A stretch of 64,000 nucleotides of DNA from Alnus glutinosa (Eukaryota; Streptophyta; Magnoliopsida; Fagales; Betulaceae): the NCBI RefSeq assembly GCF_958979055.1, contig NC_084888.1, positions 3,986,001 through 4,050,000 of the forward strand. Reading direction: 5' to 3'. The translations under genes and the position numbers were made by a program. Shown here in pieces: positions 25,994-37,102 of the stretch. Below the pieces are notes generated by a model, which searched no databases, was not told the DNA's origin, and saw only the letters and a program-made list of their open reading frames with translations. The first letter of the stretch is position 1; each line of letters opens with the position of its first letter.

Positions 25994-26264
25994 ATGACAT
26001 TTAAAAGAAAGAAAACTTTCCTTAAGGCCAAAGAAATGTAAAATTTCCGCTCCTAGCAAAAGACAACAGTTGGGAGGAAATCCACATTTTCTTTGGGCAT
26101 ATGGATAAACTCGATCCACATAAGTGTAATCAGATGAAATAATTTTTTAGTAGGCCCAAAAACCTTCAAAAATTTGAAAATTATATAAATTCATCTTGTA
26201 CAATCCATCTTTAAATTCACCATTAAATTTGTGAGAGTCACGTGGGTCCCTCAAATCCAATAGT

Positions 26265-26413
26265 CAATTTGAAAATAAGATCTTTTTTTATTTTTTATTT
26301 TTATTTGTCCACACAAGAAAGGAGAAGGAGAATTCGAACTAGTAACCTCCGCTTTATGAGGCGTGGTTCATAACCGATTGAACTATCCCTTTGGGACAAT
26401 TTGAAAATGAGAT
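26265..26413 (-). mobile_element. tRNA(Met)-derived SINE with 17-bp target-site duplications
   Basis: The element proper is 26282-26396 on the minus strand. The flanking direct repeats CAATTTGAAAATAAGAT (26265-26281) and CAATTTGAAAATGAGAT (26397-26413) differ at one base. Inside, an RNA polymerase III A box TAGTTCAATCGG (26385-26374) matches the consensus fully, and a B box AGTTCGAATTC (26340-26330) follows after 33 bases. Between them lies an anticodon-like loop CTCATAA (26360-26354) with CAT, as in tRNA-Met. The element ends in an A-rich tail (T-rich on the plus strand, 26283-26306). It is short (115 bp) and non-coding. A real tRNA gene is excluded because the acceptor arm does not close. 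Confidence 0.85.
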
Positions 26414-26524
26414 GGGTAGCCAGGATAGAGGATGTATTTGTAACATTTTCCTAAAAAATTACCCTCATTCAAACGACATGTTAAAGTATCAATTAATAAT
26501 ATAAGTATTTTTTGTTCTTCCAAT

Positions 26525-26604
26525 AATGATGTGGCTTTTAAAATCATCGTTGAACTTATGATTAATCACAATTGAATTATAATCAAATAAAAAGTCACTT
26601 CATT
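26525..26604. mobile_element. Truncated palindromic MITE, same family as 51655-51841
   Basis: AATGATGTGGCTTTTAAAATC at the left pairs with the reverse complement of the right arm, AATGAAGTGACTTTTTATTT. The same core, including TTGAACTTATGATTAATCAC, recurs in the element at 51655-51841, which is longer at both ends. Confidence 0.6.
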
Positions 26605-28783
26605 ATGCTTTAGGGAGAGAGAGAGAGAAATACAATACAATTAAGAGTCAGATTAGTTATTGAATATTCAGACGTCTCCAGTATATATACAATGCATGGG
26701 AGCACTCAAATCACAAGAATCGTATCAAAAGAATCTGTATACGTTTTTGTAATTATAAAAAAAATAAATAAAAAAATAAAAAAATGCATATCCAGATGAA
26801 AATATATGATATCTTATTATAATGAATCCAAAGCTTAGAAGATATTATATGTAATAATTGAGGTATTCAATATGTTAGGTGAGATGTGACCCAGATTAAT
26901 TAATTTACAATTAAGATATTACAAAACTGTGAAAGATATATTTCCTATTCGTATACAATGTAAAAGGAAGATTACCAAAATCGTTTTCTAATTTGAAACT
27001 GCCATCATCCAACTGACTACCACAGAGATCGATAGGGACCTGGATACTGCCCACCCAACTACTCCTTTCAAAGACTAAACAAATACTCATTTTTTATATA
27101 GTCTTTGTTTTTCTGTTACTGCTGATCGATGTCAACAGTACTATACATAATACACTTTTTCGATACCTTTGTAGTGTTTTTGATTAGGGTTTCTTATTGT
27201 TCCAATTGGGATAATAGATGTTAGAAAATTATTATGAAGTTCGTTTGTCTGAACAAGTTTCGAGCAGTACTAGTTCACTCCTTCTTCAACGGATAAGCCT
27301 TATTAAAACGCTCTCACATTTGTTAGCGTGAAGTCCGGACCGTTTCTTCCTCATGGTAATATGTTCATTTTGGTCATGGTTCGCATATGTTGTTTCCATT
27401 TATTACCGACTTGAAAATTCAATTTGCCCAAATGTAATAAACTTTTCCAGTATACCATGTTTTAATAAGAAGTAATTGGTTAAATGATTTAAAATTTTTG
27501 ATAATGATGCAGTTGATCGCACGTGCAGACTCAATCAACACGTACACGACTGCAAAAAGGATGGAATCAGTCATAGGCTTGCCAACAGAAAAACTCTATG
27601 ATGCTTAAGTTAATGAAATAAGTGTATTTCTCAAAGAACATGACTGATCGAGCTATCTAGACCATCTATTTTGATGTCTCTCAATGGCATGTCTTTATCA
27701 ATAAAAATACTAATACATGGAAACTATGCACAGAAGAGGGAAAAAATCGTACTTTTTTCACCGTATGATTTGTTTGGTAGTAATGTTTATTTATTATTAT
27801 TTTTTTTAAAATAATAATATTAAGAAACAACTTAAAATACAAAACACTCAAAATGCTTTCACATGTTTATATCACATCAAAACTCTTTTTCAAATAAAAA
27901 ACGTTAAAAAAGGGATTGTAGAAGCCTTAATCTGTGTTTCACTTGGAAGCCAAGTTTTATGAAAGTCAAGCTGATTGTCATCTTTAAGCGTGAATATTGG
28001 AGAATGGTACAGTGATCGAGCTAAAGTTAACAGTTGGAAGGCAATATGTGTGACATCGAGGAATAAGGTTTTGCTTGTGCTACTTTTTATCTTTATATTA
28101 TCATACAATGCATTCATCCTCCCGTAGGAAAGAGTTTGTGGGTGGGTGGGTGGGTCTTTTTGCTTTCTTATATTAATTATAACATTACTAAATGAGCTTA
28201 TGATTAATGCGAATATATATATATTTTTTTTTGGCAAACCAAAGTCTTAGCTTATGATTAATCAAAGAATGATGCTTACTTTTACTTAAATAAATCATAC
28301 TTCTTTTCTTCTTTATTTCCAGTTGAAATCTTAGTGGCATTCATCCTCAAAACAAAGTGAGAACATTATACTGATGGAATCTATGAAACACGGGATCTCA
28401 CGTAAAATATTTCACTAATACGAGGAATGAATGACACTTTTATATCATGTTAAATCATCACTTATTCTAAAATTTTTAACTTATAAAAAATAGTAGATTT
28501 AATCATCAAAACTAATTTCAAGTAAAGCATTTTTAGTGAAAAATATTTGTCCAAACTCTCCCTTACGAATTGCATCCAAAGCACAATGTAAAAGAGACCG
28601 AAGACGCCAAGGATCAAGATTTCTTCAAATTCATTGTTCGATTTGCACGCAATTCGAACAATTCCACATACAAGGGGGGTAGTTGGAATTGTTTGAATTA
28701 ACTGCATCCGAATTTGAGGAATCCTCGTTCAACGGTTTTATAGGACTATGAATCAAATGGACTATCATACATGCATTGAGACT
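26605..28783. other. AT-rich intergenic, no gene
   Basis: No supported coding exon. Positions 27869-27902 carry a motif pair (ATATCACATCAA ... TTCAAATAAAAAA) that recurs at 33656-33696 and, inverted, at 33878-33919, so this is probably the end of a dispersed MITE-type repeat. Confidence 0.5.
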
Positions 28784-29165
28784 TTGTTTGTTTCGGCGTA
28801 AAATATTTTTCAAATTTTTCAGTGTGTGGTGCGACCAATAATGATAGTTACACCGAAAATGTTTTCGGTTTGACCAAAAAAAACTTATTTAGTTTCGGGA
28901 AAAAAAAAAATCGTTTTTAAATTTCATAAACCATTTTTTGAGTTTGAACTTCACCACCGAACCTTCGCCGGAAGTTGGTGGTCGTTTTTCATCGTCGCTA
29001 ATTTTTAATATGAGCTAAACGCCAAAAAATATTTTCAAGAAAATTTTATTTTTAAAAAAATAATGGGATAAATATAAGAAAGCCCGCCGCTTTTAAAGTA
29101 GCCATCTGAAGTACCGAGTGTATTAATATGACCACCCAAACTAACAAAGAGTATTAAAAGAAAAG

Positions 29166-29197
<32 letters not shown>

Positions 29198-29288
29198 GTA
29201 TAAAGGGCAGAGAGTTTAAAGAGCTTTTTTTTATATTTATCCCTAAAATTATTTTGTTTAAAATGTTTTCCGACATAAAAACCAACGG
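28784..29288. mobile_element. Possible MITE-like element
   Basis: TTTGTTTGTTTCGGCGTAAAA near 28794 resembles the reverse complement of the region ending about 29288 (GTTGGTTTTTATGTCGGAAAA). The interior includes a run of about 30 A at 29167-29196. Similarity between the ends is modest and no target duplication was found. Confidence 0.35.
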
Positions 29289-31689
29289 AGGATAAAACCA
29301 AAACAGTGGTCTGAATAATATATATCAGTAGAGACACGTAAATGAGAAGACTCGTATTTGGTCCAACAATGGACCACGATTCCAACCGACTCCATTATAT
29401 GGCAGACAGTGGACGAGGAAGCTAGCCAACCAATAGAGGCATGTTTGGGCTAATATTCTTGAGCATTAATGATGCATTTTTCAAAGCCAGCTGAGATAAA
29501 AATAAACTAGAGAAACTAACTAACAAAATTCCTATGGAATTTATGTTAAGAAGGGGCTTTATCAAAACCTATTAAACAGTTATCACTTTATAGAGTACTC
29601 CATAGCCCCCCCCCCATTGACAATGGACTTTGTGAAAGAAGGGTGGAGCCCCATGTCCCCCTCTGCTAACCTGCGAATCTGTGATTAGGTGCGGAGTCTT
29701 TCAGATTCAAACTCAAGCTGCGCATGCTAAATATAATCCAAAATAAAATTTATTTATTATAAATATTAATTAAGATCAGAATCAGCTGTAAATAATACAA
29801 TGGTCAATGAATGTATATGGCAGTTCCTTTGAAATAGGCCCTACCCAATGTGATGGTTTCCGGTTTGGCAAAATTACTAGGGGCAAAATAATTGAATCCT
29901 AAACTGTTTCATCTTAATTAATATTTTTAAATTTATAATCATCCTTGTTAAATCGCTCGTTGTTTTAGAAGTTTAAATTGATAAAAAAATAATCACAGTA
30001 AATTTAATTAATTAATTTTAAAATAATTTTTCAAACGACCGGACCAACGATAGAACTCTTAAAAAATATAAAAAATAATCATCGAAATTTGTTGGTCCAC
30101 GAGAAGACCAGAGACACTCCGATAATTAAGTCAATATCTTATTCGATAGAAAAAGAAATAGAACGGAGAGAGTTCTTGTAGAATGCTTGCCACGTGGTAG
30201 GCTGAAAGCTAACTAATTATTGTCATGTAATGGATAGCTATCGCACGTGTGCACTCAAACTTACCAAATAAAGTCCAATATTCACTAAATTGTGGAATAT
30301 ACATTCCATAAACGTCTACATCGAGACTAACTGCGATGGATAATATTTCCAATAATATTCCAATATGCTTGCAATTTGCAACCTATCTTTTCAGCCAAGT
30401 TTCAATATAAAATTCACATAAGCTGACACTGTCATTGACTAAAGGCATAAACGTGTATAGCATGCATCCTCCAGTGGAGGGAAAGAAGGCTGTTGAAGTT
30501 AAATACAACTTTCTTCTTCCATTTTCCTTCCCCTATGGAGTTTTCTTGACAACCAAACGGGGGGGGTAAAAGAACATTAATGTGTCAAGGAAGCCGCCTA
30601 GCAGTACCTACCTGTGCAGTGATTTCAACGTTCAATTATTGGACGGTAGGCTTGGTCGTGTGAATGGATAGACATAAGCTCCGTTCTCTTTTGAATATTC
30701 GATTTTTATTGTTATGGAATGAAGCCTTGTAGGGTTTATAATCATTTTCTTGGGGAGCTTCTTTCTTGTTCTTTTGTGGCCGCCGGGACTTTATAATTAT
30801 TAATTAGGATTCTTTTTCTGCTTTTTTTTTTTTAAAAAAAAAAAAAAAAATTATTCCATTTTATTGTTCCTCGCTATTGACTCTTTAACTGTTAAGCTTT
30901 AATGTCTAAGTTTATAATTTTCCTCGTCCTGTTTGATCTATTAAATATGTTGTTCATATAGGGGAGGATAAAGTTGAGGAGCTAGCCTGAGACTAAGAAA
31001 AATAGATGTGATTTAATTATTTATTTAATTTTATCTACTTTTAAATTATGTAATTAACACCCTTCTTGACTTGGTCTTGAGTTAGCTAGAGATGATAATT
31101 TTGGATTGGGTCCACTAGTTTGAAAACCCACCTTCTCTTCTCAGCTTTTTCTTTCCCTGTTATGGCGTGGCGAAGAGGAAGGGGAAATAGAATTTGAAGT
31201 CTTCCTCCATTGCCTTTGTACCCAACTTTACTATGACAAGTAATCCTATCAAACTTGTTTCACAAGGCACGACTGGGAATAAAATACTCATCCCACTTTA
31301 TCTGTCAAATTTTTATGGTTAAATTTATTTATTTATTTATGTCACGTGGCATTGACACGGTAGTTTATAAAAGAATTATAGTAAAAGTTAATATTCTCAA
31401 CATTTTTCATGTCTTCAAAGTATGACATAACAATTAACGAATATTTTTTTTTTATATAATTACATTCCACGACAATACAACATCATAGTTGATCACAAAC
31501 AGAGTAAAAATTGCATCTATATAGATTTTTTCAAATTCAATTTATTTATTTTTTAAAAAAAAATATTTGTCATCAATCTTTTTGAATTTAATCAACTTTT
31601 ATTCATTCCTCAAGAAATATAGCAAATTGTTCTAACAAAACAAAATCACTAAAGCAGCTTGAAATTTTTTCCAGTCAAATTTCATATAT
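29289..31689. other. Intergenic, no gene
   Basis: AT-rich sequence with homopolymer runs (for example 30829-30850). No coding similarity was recognised on either strand. Confidence 0.5.
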
Positions 31690-32344
31690 AATTTGTTTCA
31701 TTGCGGCCTTAGCTAAACAATGTACCACCGAATTTGCCTCACAGTGAATGTATACAATCTGGCAACCACCCAAAGTAACAATAGTTATTTATGCGTCTTT
31801 CACTAGTTGTCAATGTCAACAAAAACTGTGTTCTGTAAAATTTAGAGTGTTTACCGGTTGAAGAGCGTCTCCTTCCAAAATGATATGTTGAAAGCCCAAT
31901 TCTTTCCTAAAGCCCGCCACACGTGATGCTACCAAAGCCACCTCTGCAACCGGTTCTAGATTTTTTATTTTTGTTAGACTCTTGGCTGCCATCACATGTC
32001 CCTGATAATCCCTCACAACGAACCCTAGGCCCATACACCCATTGACTACGTCTACAGCAATATCTTAGTTGACCTTGCACTTACCTTATGATGAGGGGGG
32101 GGGGGGGGGGGGGGGGTTTCGCCTAAATTGGAACCCACTTCTCACCTTGTGTTAGATTCGCTTCTGTTGGGTTTGCCTTCTTATGTTCCTTGACATATGC
32201 AACTGCTTCCCTCGTTAGAGTAGTAAGGCGGAGAAATTCCCCTATGTAAATCACTGTGTTTCTTTGAAACCATATCTTCCTGGCTATCACCAAAAATAAT
32301 TCGCACTCCTCCTTATCATATCTTTGGAACATCTCCTCCACCAC
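31690..32344 (-). pseudogene. LINE-type RNase H remnant with expanded poly-C tract
   Basis: Read on the minus strand, 32344-32123 encodes the lead-in region (ARKIWFQRNTVIY). Next comes a homopolymer of 22 C (G at 32095-32116 on the plus strand), then GKCKVN, a stop, DIAVD and MGLGFVVRDYQGHVMAAKSL. LEGDALQPVNTL is followed by a stop and then by VYIHCEANSVVHCLAKAAMKQ near 31690. The domain order matches the remnant at 6082-6844. At least two stops and a tract-induced frame change mark it as dead. The poly-C tract sits where the related copy encodes Pro-Pro-Pro. Confidence 0.75.
32095..32116. repeat. (G)22 homopolymer
   Basis: Twenty-two consecutive G on the plus strand inside the RNase H relic. 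True length may vary or be misassembled. Confidence 0.85.
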
Positions 32345-32347
32345 TCA

Positions 32348-32537
32348 TATAGATTTGAAAAATGATTTTTGCACATCACTTGTATATCTTTTGTACATCA
32401 CTTTTTTAAATAAACCATTGGATTCATACGACCCACAAGGATTCACATGTGGGTCCTACATATCCAATGATTGATTTTAAAAAGTGATGTACAAAAAATG
32501 TACAAGTAGTGTGCATGTAACATATCTCTATAGATTT
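32348..32537. mobile_element. Mutator-like MITE with 9-bp target-site duplication
   Basis: The element is 32357-32528 (172 bp) and is flanked on both sides by TATAGATTT (32348-32356 and 32529-32537). The left end GAAAAATGATTTTTGCACAT aligns without gaps to the reverse complement of the right end, GAGATATGTTACATGCACAC. Pairing improves inward (ACTTGTA, TTTTGTACATCACTTTTT, CATTGGAT), so almost the whole element is palindromic. A 9-bp duplication and long inverted repeats are typical of Mutator-like MITEs. It lies immediately 5' of the RNase H relic. Confidence 0.85.
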
Positions 32538-34102
32538 TGTTGTGCAAAAAACATATGTATGAAGAGTAGTTTTAAGATTGATGGGGAATAAATAATGATG
32601 ACGACCTATAATAAATAGATGAGATTAATTCTTTCTATCAAATTCCGTCTTAAATTTAAGAATGTAGGGGAATTTGCTAATAGCAACAATCATTACATAT
32701 TAATTTTCCAAAAAAGTTTCCAAAGAAAACTTCTATATATGCTTATTACATTAAATATATGATACTATATTGAGATTATATTGGGCCTCACTAGCAATTC
32801 ATGGATAGGGATTATTTTACGTTTCAAATTTTGTTTTGTTACGTTTAACGATATATATAGTGCCGGGTTATTTAAAAATTTAGATGATGTAACAACATAT
32901 ATATTATTAGATCTCTAAAATTTAATTTAGACCATAAAATGAAGAGGATGCATATCCATGTCTTAATGTGCAAGTAAGCGGAGGAAGTACAAGAATGAAG
33001 TTGAAAACTAATTGGGCATTTGCGTCCAACAAATTAACCCAGTTAACCAATATATTGATGAGTTTCCGAACAGAACGAGAATGACCCCCTTTTGTTCAAC
33101 CAGTTTTCACGTATTAAGTATGAGTTATAGGGGTAAAAAACCAATTGCAAGAAATAAGTCCTTCAATTTACCATTCACTTTGTAATATCCTTTCAATTTT
33201 TCGAGTTGGTTAATTTACCTTACTGATCTACCAAAAGGACTAAAATGTCTCTCTTTTACTCTCTAAACTATAAAAAAGTGCTCTTAAAATAATAAAAAAA
33301 GCAAAGAAATCAAAGAATTAAAAAATTAATAAAAACAAAACAAAAACCCTAATCCACGGCGTGGTCGTGGGTCACAAGATGATCAACCGCGCGGCCATGG
33401 TTGGTGAAGCATAGTCATATCGTGTGTTAAGTTTTTTTTTTTTTTTTTTAAAAATATATTTTTTCGTGTGTATTTTTGGAAAACATCACAACCCTTTTGG
33501 ATGATAAGTACTGGGCCTTTGGCAAATCACTTCCTTATTTTTATTTTTCCAAAAAGAAAATGAAAAAAAAAACAACTTATTTTCAAATCGGTTATCAAAG
33601 AACTTTTTTTACTCATCTCTCACAAAAAATAATAATAAAATCTTCTTTTATTTTTATATCACATCAATTATTTTTGATAAGTATTCAAATAAAAAATTCA
33701 TAACAAAACTCTTTATTAAATTACCCACTAAACAAATTAAAAGATAAAAAGACAAAAAGTATAAATGTATATGAAATGATAGAAAGAGAGGGCTAAATAT
33801 AAATGTAAATGTAAATGTACAGTTTCCTCAAAACTTAAGCCCCCTTTGAAAACCCATTACCCTCCCCTCCCCTTGGAGTTTTTTATTTGAATGATTAAAA
33901 AATAAAATTGATGTGATATAAAGTTAAAATAATTTATATGAAAAAGTGAAAAAAAAAAAAATTGTATTGTAGTTAGTTTTTTATTTAAAAAGTAATAAAA
34001 AAGTGTTAAGTGATATAAAAAGTGAAAAAAGTTAAGAATGTTTTGAAGTTGATATTTTTTGAAAAAAGTGAATTGACTTAAATTACAAATCACTCCATAT
34101 GG
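32538..34102. other. AT-rich repeat-derived stretch
   Basis: No gene. Two oppositely oriented copies of a motif pair lie at 33656-33696 (plus) and 33878-33919 (minus). They produce similar spurious translations (FISHQ...IQIKNS) on the two strands. They are probably ends of one or two MITEs whose limits could not be set. Confidence 0.5.
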
Positions 34103-34510
34103 TACAAAAAGTTCGTGAAGAGTTCCTGTAGTAAACTATAATTACAAATCACTCATTGAACCCGTTTTTGTCCACCAAGTTAACAGATTCTGTTAGTTTG
34201 CCATTTCATACTTAATAAGAAATCGACATGTATCCATTACAATAAAAAAATATAAATAAATAAAACTTAAAAATTATTTTATTTTTAAAAAAAAATAAAA
34301 AATAGTAAATAGGTGGTTGTCGGGGGTGGCCAAACCAAGTCTGGGAGTGACACGTGGCCACCCTAGGGCCTGGGGTGGCCACATGTCGATTTTCTATTAA
34401 GTAAAACGTGACAAACTAACATAATTTGTTAACTTGTTAGACGAAAAACGAGTTTAGAAAGTGACTCGTAATTATAATTTACAACGGAAACTCTTGATAA
34501 ACTTTTTGTA
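34103..34510. mobile_element. DNA element with ~130-bp terminal inverted repeats
   Basis: Left arm 34103-34231 and right arm 34381-34510 are inverted copies. Both begin TACAAAAAGTT, share ATAATTAC, TTTTT, AAGTTAACA and TGTTAGTTTG, and end in ATCGACATGT. The 149-bp centre is GC-richer and carries GTGGCC-rich sequence. No coding potential. Long inverted repeats suggest a Mutator-like or foldback-type non-autonomous element. Target duplication was not found. Confidence 0.75.
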
Positions 34511-35629
34511 TTACAGAAAATAATTTATAATTTAAGCTAACTTTAAAAAATAGTGATGCAATTATAAAAAAATAAAATAAACCACAAGTTGAGTTAAAAA
34601 CTTAAAATTAAAGTGAAAAAATTGTCTTGCTCAAGAAGAAACTATGCCACTCAACATCATAGTTAATTGGAGAGAGAAAAATATATGGAAGATCAAGAAG
34701 GTTATCTTGTACTGGCCAGCACTACTGAGATTTTTTTTATATTTCTCCATTTTGAAAAGCACATGCTGACAAACAAGTAATAATAAACCTACCAGATTCT
34801 GATGTTGAGGTCTACTTGGCTAGGCAGTTATTGTCGCCTTAGTGCGCATATCAACTCCTCCGGGTCCTTGCCAATGACGACACTCTTGTACATAAATGGT
34901 GAGAGGTATACATTTGCATGGACAGGTCATTTCCCATTCCGGCTGGGCATGATTTTCAATGATTCGAACTACCTATGACGTGTTTGTTCTAATGTAATGA
35001 TTTCGGTTAGGGTTTTGTTTGGGTCCTTTGTTGGTGCATAGAGGACCCAATTTGGTGAAATTTTTGTTCTTAATTTGGTGAGATTTTGTTTTAAACTTGT
35101 ATCGAATTCATAAATTGTGTTACAAATTATCAATTTAAATGTTGTGTTCTGAGTTTGAGTCGTGTTAAGATATAAATATAAAGATTATATCGATCAATCA
35201 TAACCCGACTCATTTATTTAAATAAGTTAGACTCTTCAACTTTAATTCATTGATTTTATATTGAATTCGTGACTGTTTGCAAGTCGTGTAAATAATTATT
35301 AATCCTAACATAGAGATACCCATATTTTTTCCTATGAGATTGACAACACTAAAATGTGCTACTAGAGACTAGAGCTTTTGCTTAGTTCGCATTTCCAATT
35401 TGGGCCGCACAAAGTCCAGCTGAAGCTTTTTTGGCCTTTTGTGTCCAGTCCAACCAAGGTTCAGGGGCTCAGTCACTTTTGACTAGTAGGCCCGTGTCTC
35501 GGACTGAGGCTGATTTTGAACACCACTGGCCGTATATGGGCCGTGGGCTTAATCTCCCCTTTGCCATTGCTAAAAGAGCCAAGAATGACCCACGTGTCCA
35601 CCCCAACCAAAAATAGGGGGCAAATAGAT
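34511..35629. other. Upstream region of the FAD oxidoreductase gene
   Basis: No coding exon. Positions about 35110-35300 contain a dispersed repeat-like text (CCCGACTC, GTCGTGTAA) also seen around 59390-59660. The last 200 bp should hold the promoter and leader of the downstream gene; no TATA box was identified. Confidence 0.45.
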
Positions 35630-37102
35630 ATGGTGGCGGTGACATCACCGACCTCCTCGCTCTCACCATTTTTCCGACAAACCCGAAGCAATAGAACATC
35701 GATCAGATCATCCTCAGTAGCATCCTCACCCATGGAAGAGCAGCAGTCGCACCCGAGGCGTGTAGTTGTCTGCGGAGGGGGCGTTATAGGAGTCTGCACG
35801 GCTTACTTCTTGGCCAAGAAGGGCGCGACCGTCACACTCGTCGAGAAGTCATCCGTAGCCTGCGCGGCCTCCGGGAAAGCCGGCGGGTTCCTCGCGCTCG
35901 ACTGGTGCGACGGTCAGCCCCTCTCGGCTCTAGCCCGGGCCAGCTTCGACCTCCACCGTTCGCTCGCGCAGGAGCTAGACGGGCCCCAATCCTACGGCTA
36001 CAGAGCCCTCACCACTCTCGGCCTTTCCGTCACCGAGTCCCCAAACCCTCTTCCCTCTGGTTCCTCCAATAATGTCCCGGATTGGGTCGACGGGCTGGTT
36101 CGGAAACCCAGGACCATCGGAACCCCAGCTACCACGGCCCAAGTTCATCCCCAGCAGTTCGTTCGAGCGCTGATTTCCAAAGCCGTCGAGAATTACGGTG
36201 TGGAGGTGGTAATTGGGAAATTGGAGCGCGTGGAGGTGGTGGGAGGACGAGTCGGATCGGTGGTGCTCGAAGGGGGCCGAGTTATTGACTCGGACGCAGT
36301 GGTTTTGGCGCTTGGGCCTTGGTCTTGTAAATTGGAACTCTTATCGTCGCTGTTCAGAGTGTACGGTCTCAAAGCTCACAGTATCGTTTTGGAGCCCAAA
36401 GAGCCTGACGCAATAACCCCACACGCGCTTTTTCTCAGTTACTATCCGTCTCAGGGAGGAAAGCCCTTGGACCCAGAAGTGTACCCTCGTCCTACAGGTA
36501 TGTTCGCTTCATAATTTATTAACAGTTATGAATTATGATCATTCATTGGCTTTGTGTTCTTGGAAGTGCTATTCTTAAACTTAGATACGAGAAATCGGAG
36601 AAATAAGCCCAATTTTGGTCTCTAACCAATGTCTAGCTTTTCATTTCAAGAATTTGCTTGTTAAACTGAAAAAATAAAAGTGTTCTAAAGCCTGAATTCG
36701 GTGATTAATGGACCGTCAGGGGAGGTGTACGTGTGTGGAATGTCGGCGGAGGCAGAGGTGCCAGATGATCCGGAGCAGATTGTGGGCAATCCGGAGTCGA
36801 TACAGGTGCTTAAGAGGGTGGCAGGGACTGTGTCCAGCCATTTGCGGGAAGGAGAGGCGGAGGTGAAGGCAGAGCAAGCATGTTTCTTGCCTTGTACCGA
36901 TGATGGTGTGCCTGTGATAGGGGAGCTTCCTGGGATTGCAGGGTGCTATGTGGCAACTGGGCATAATTGCTGGGGGATTTTGAATGGTCCGGCCACTGGG
37001 GCTGCCATGGCTGAGCTTGTGTTGGATGGGCGTGCTACCATTGTTGATCTAACTCGGTTTAGTCCCGCTAGATTTGTTGGGCGTAGGAAAGGTTTGATCT
37101 AA
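35630..37102 (+). CDS. FAD-dependent oxidoreductase (DAO family, TDA3-like), 2 exons
   Basis: Exons 35630-36497 and 36720-37102 join in frame through a GT-AG intron to 416 residues. A dinucleotide-binding motif CGGGVIG (residues 48-54) followed by Glu72 at the end of the second beta strand marks a DAO-type FAD fold. The C-terminal half ends with PVIGELPGIAGCYVATGHNCWGILNGPATG, the usual closing FAD-contact segment. I chose the ATG at 35630 because residues 1-34 are rich in Ser, Thr and Arg with no acids, like an organelle transit peptide. ATGs at 35585 (upstream) and 35732 (giving MEEQQ) are alternatives. Similar proteins include yeast Tda3 and a single-copy plant family; the substrate is unknown. 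The first exon is strikingly GC-rich compared with its flanks. Confidence 0.9.

Noticed and set aside
26282-26396. Functional tRNA-Met gene
   Set aside because: The anticodon loop and A/B boxes fit, but the acceptor stem does not close and the sequence runs into an A-rich tail with flanking target duplications, so it is a SINE.
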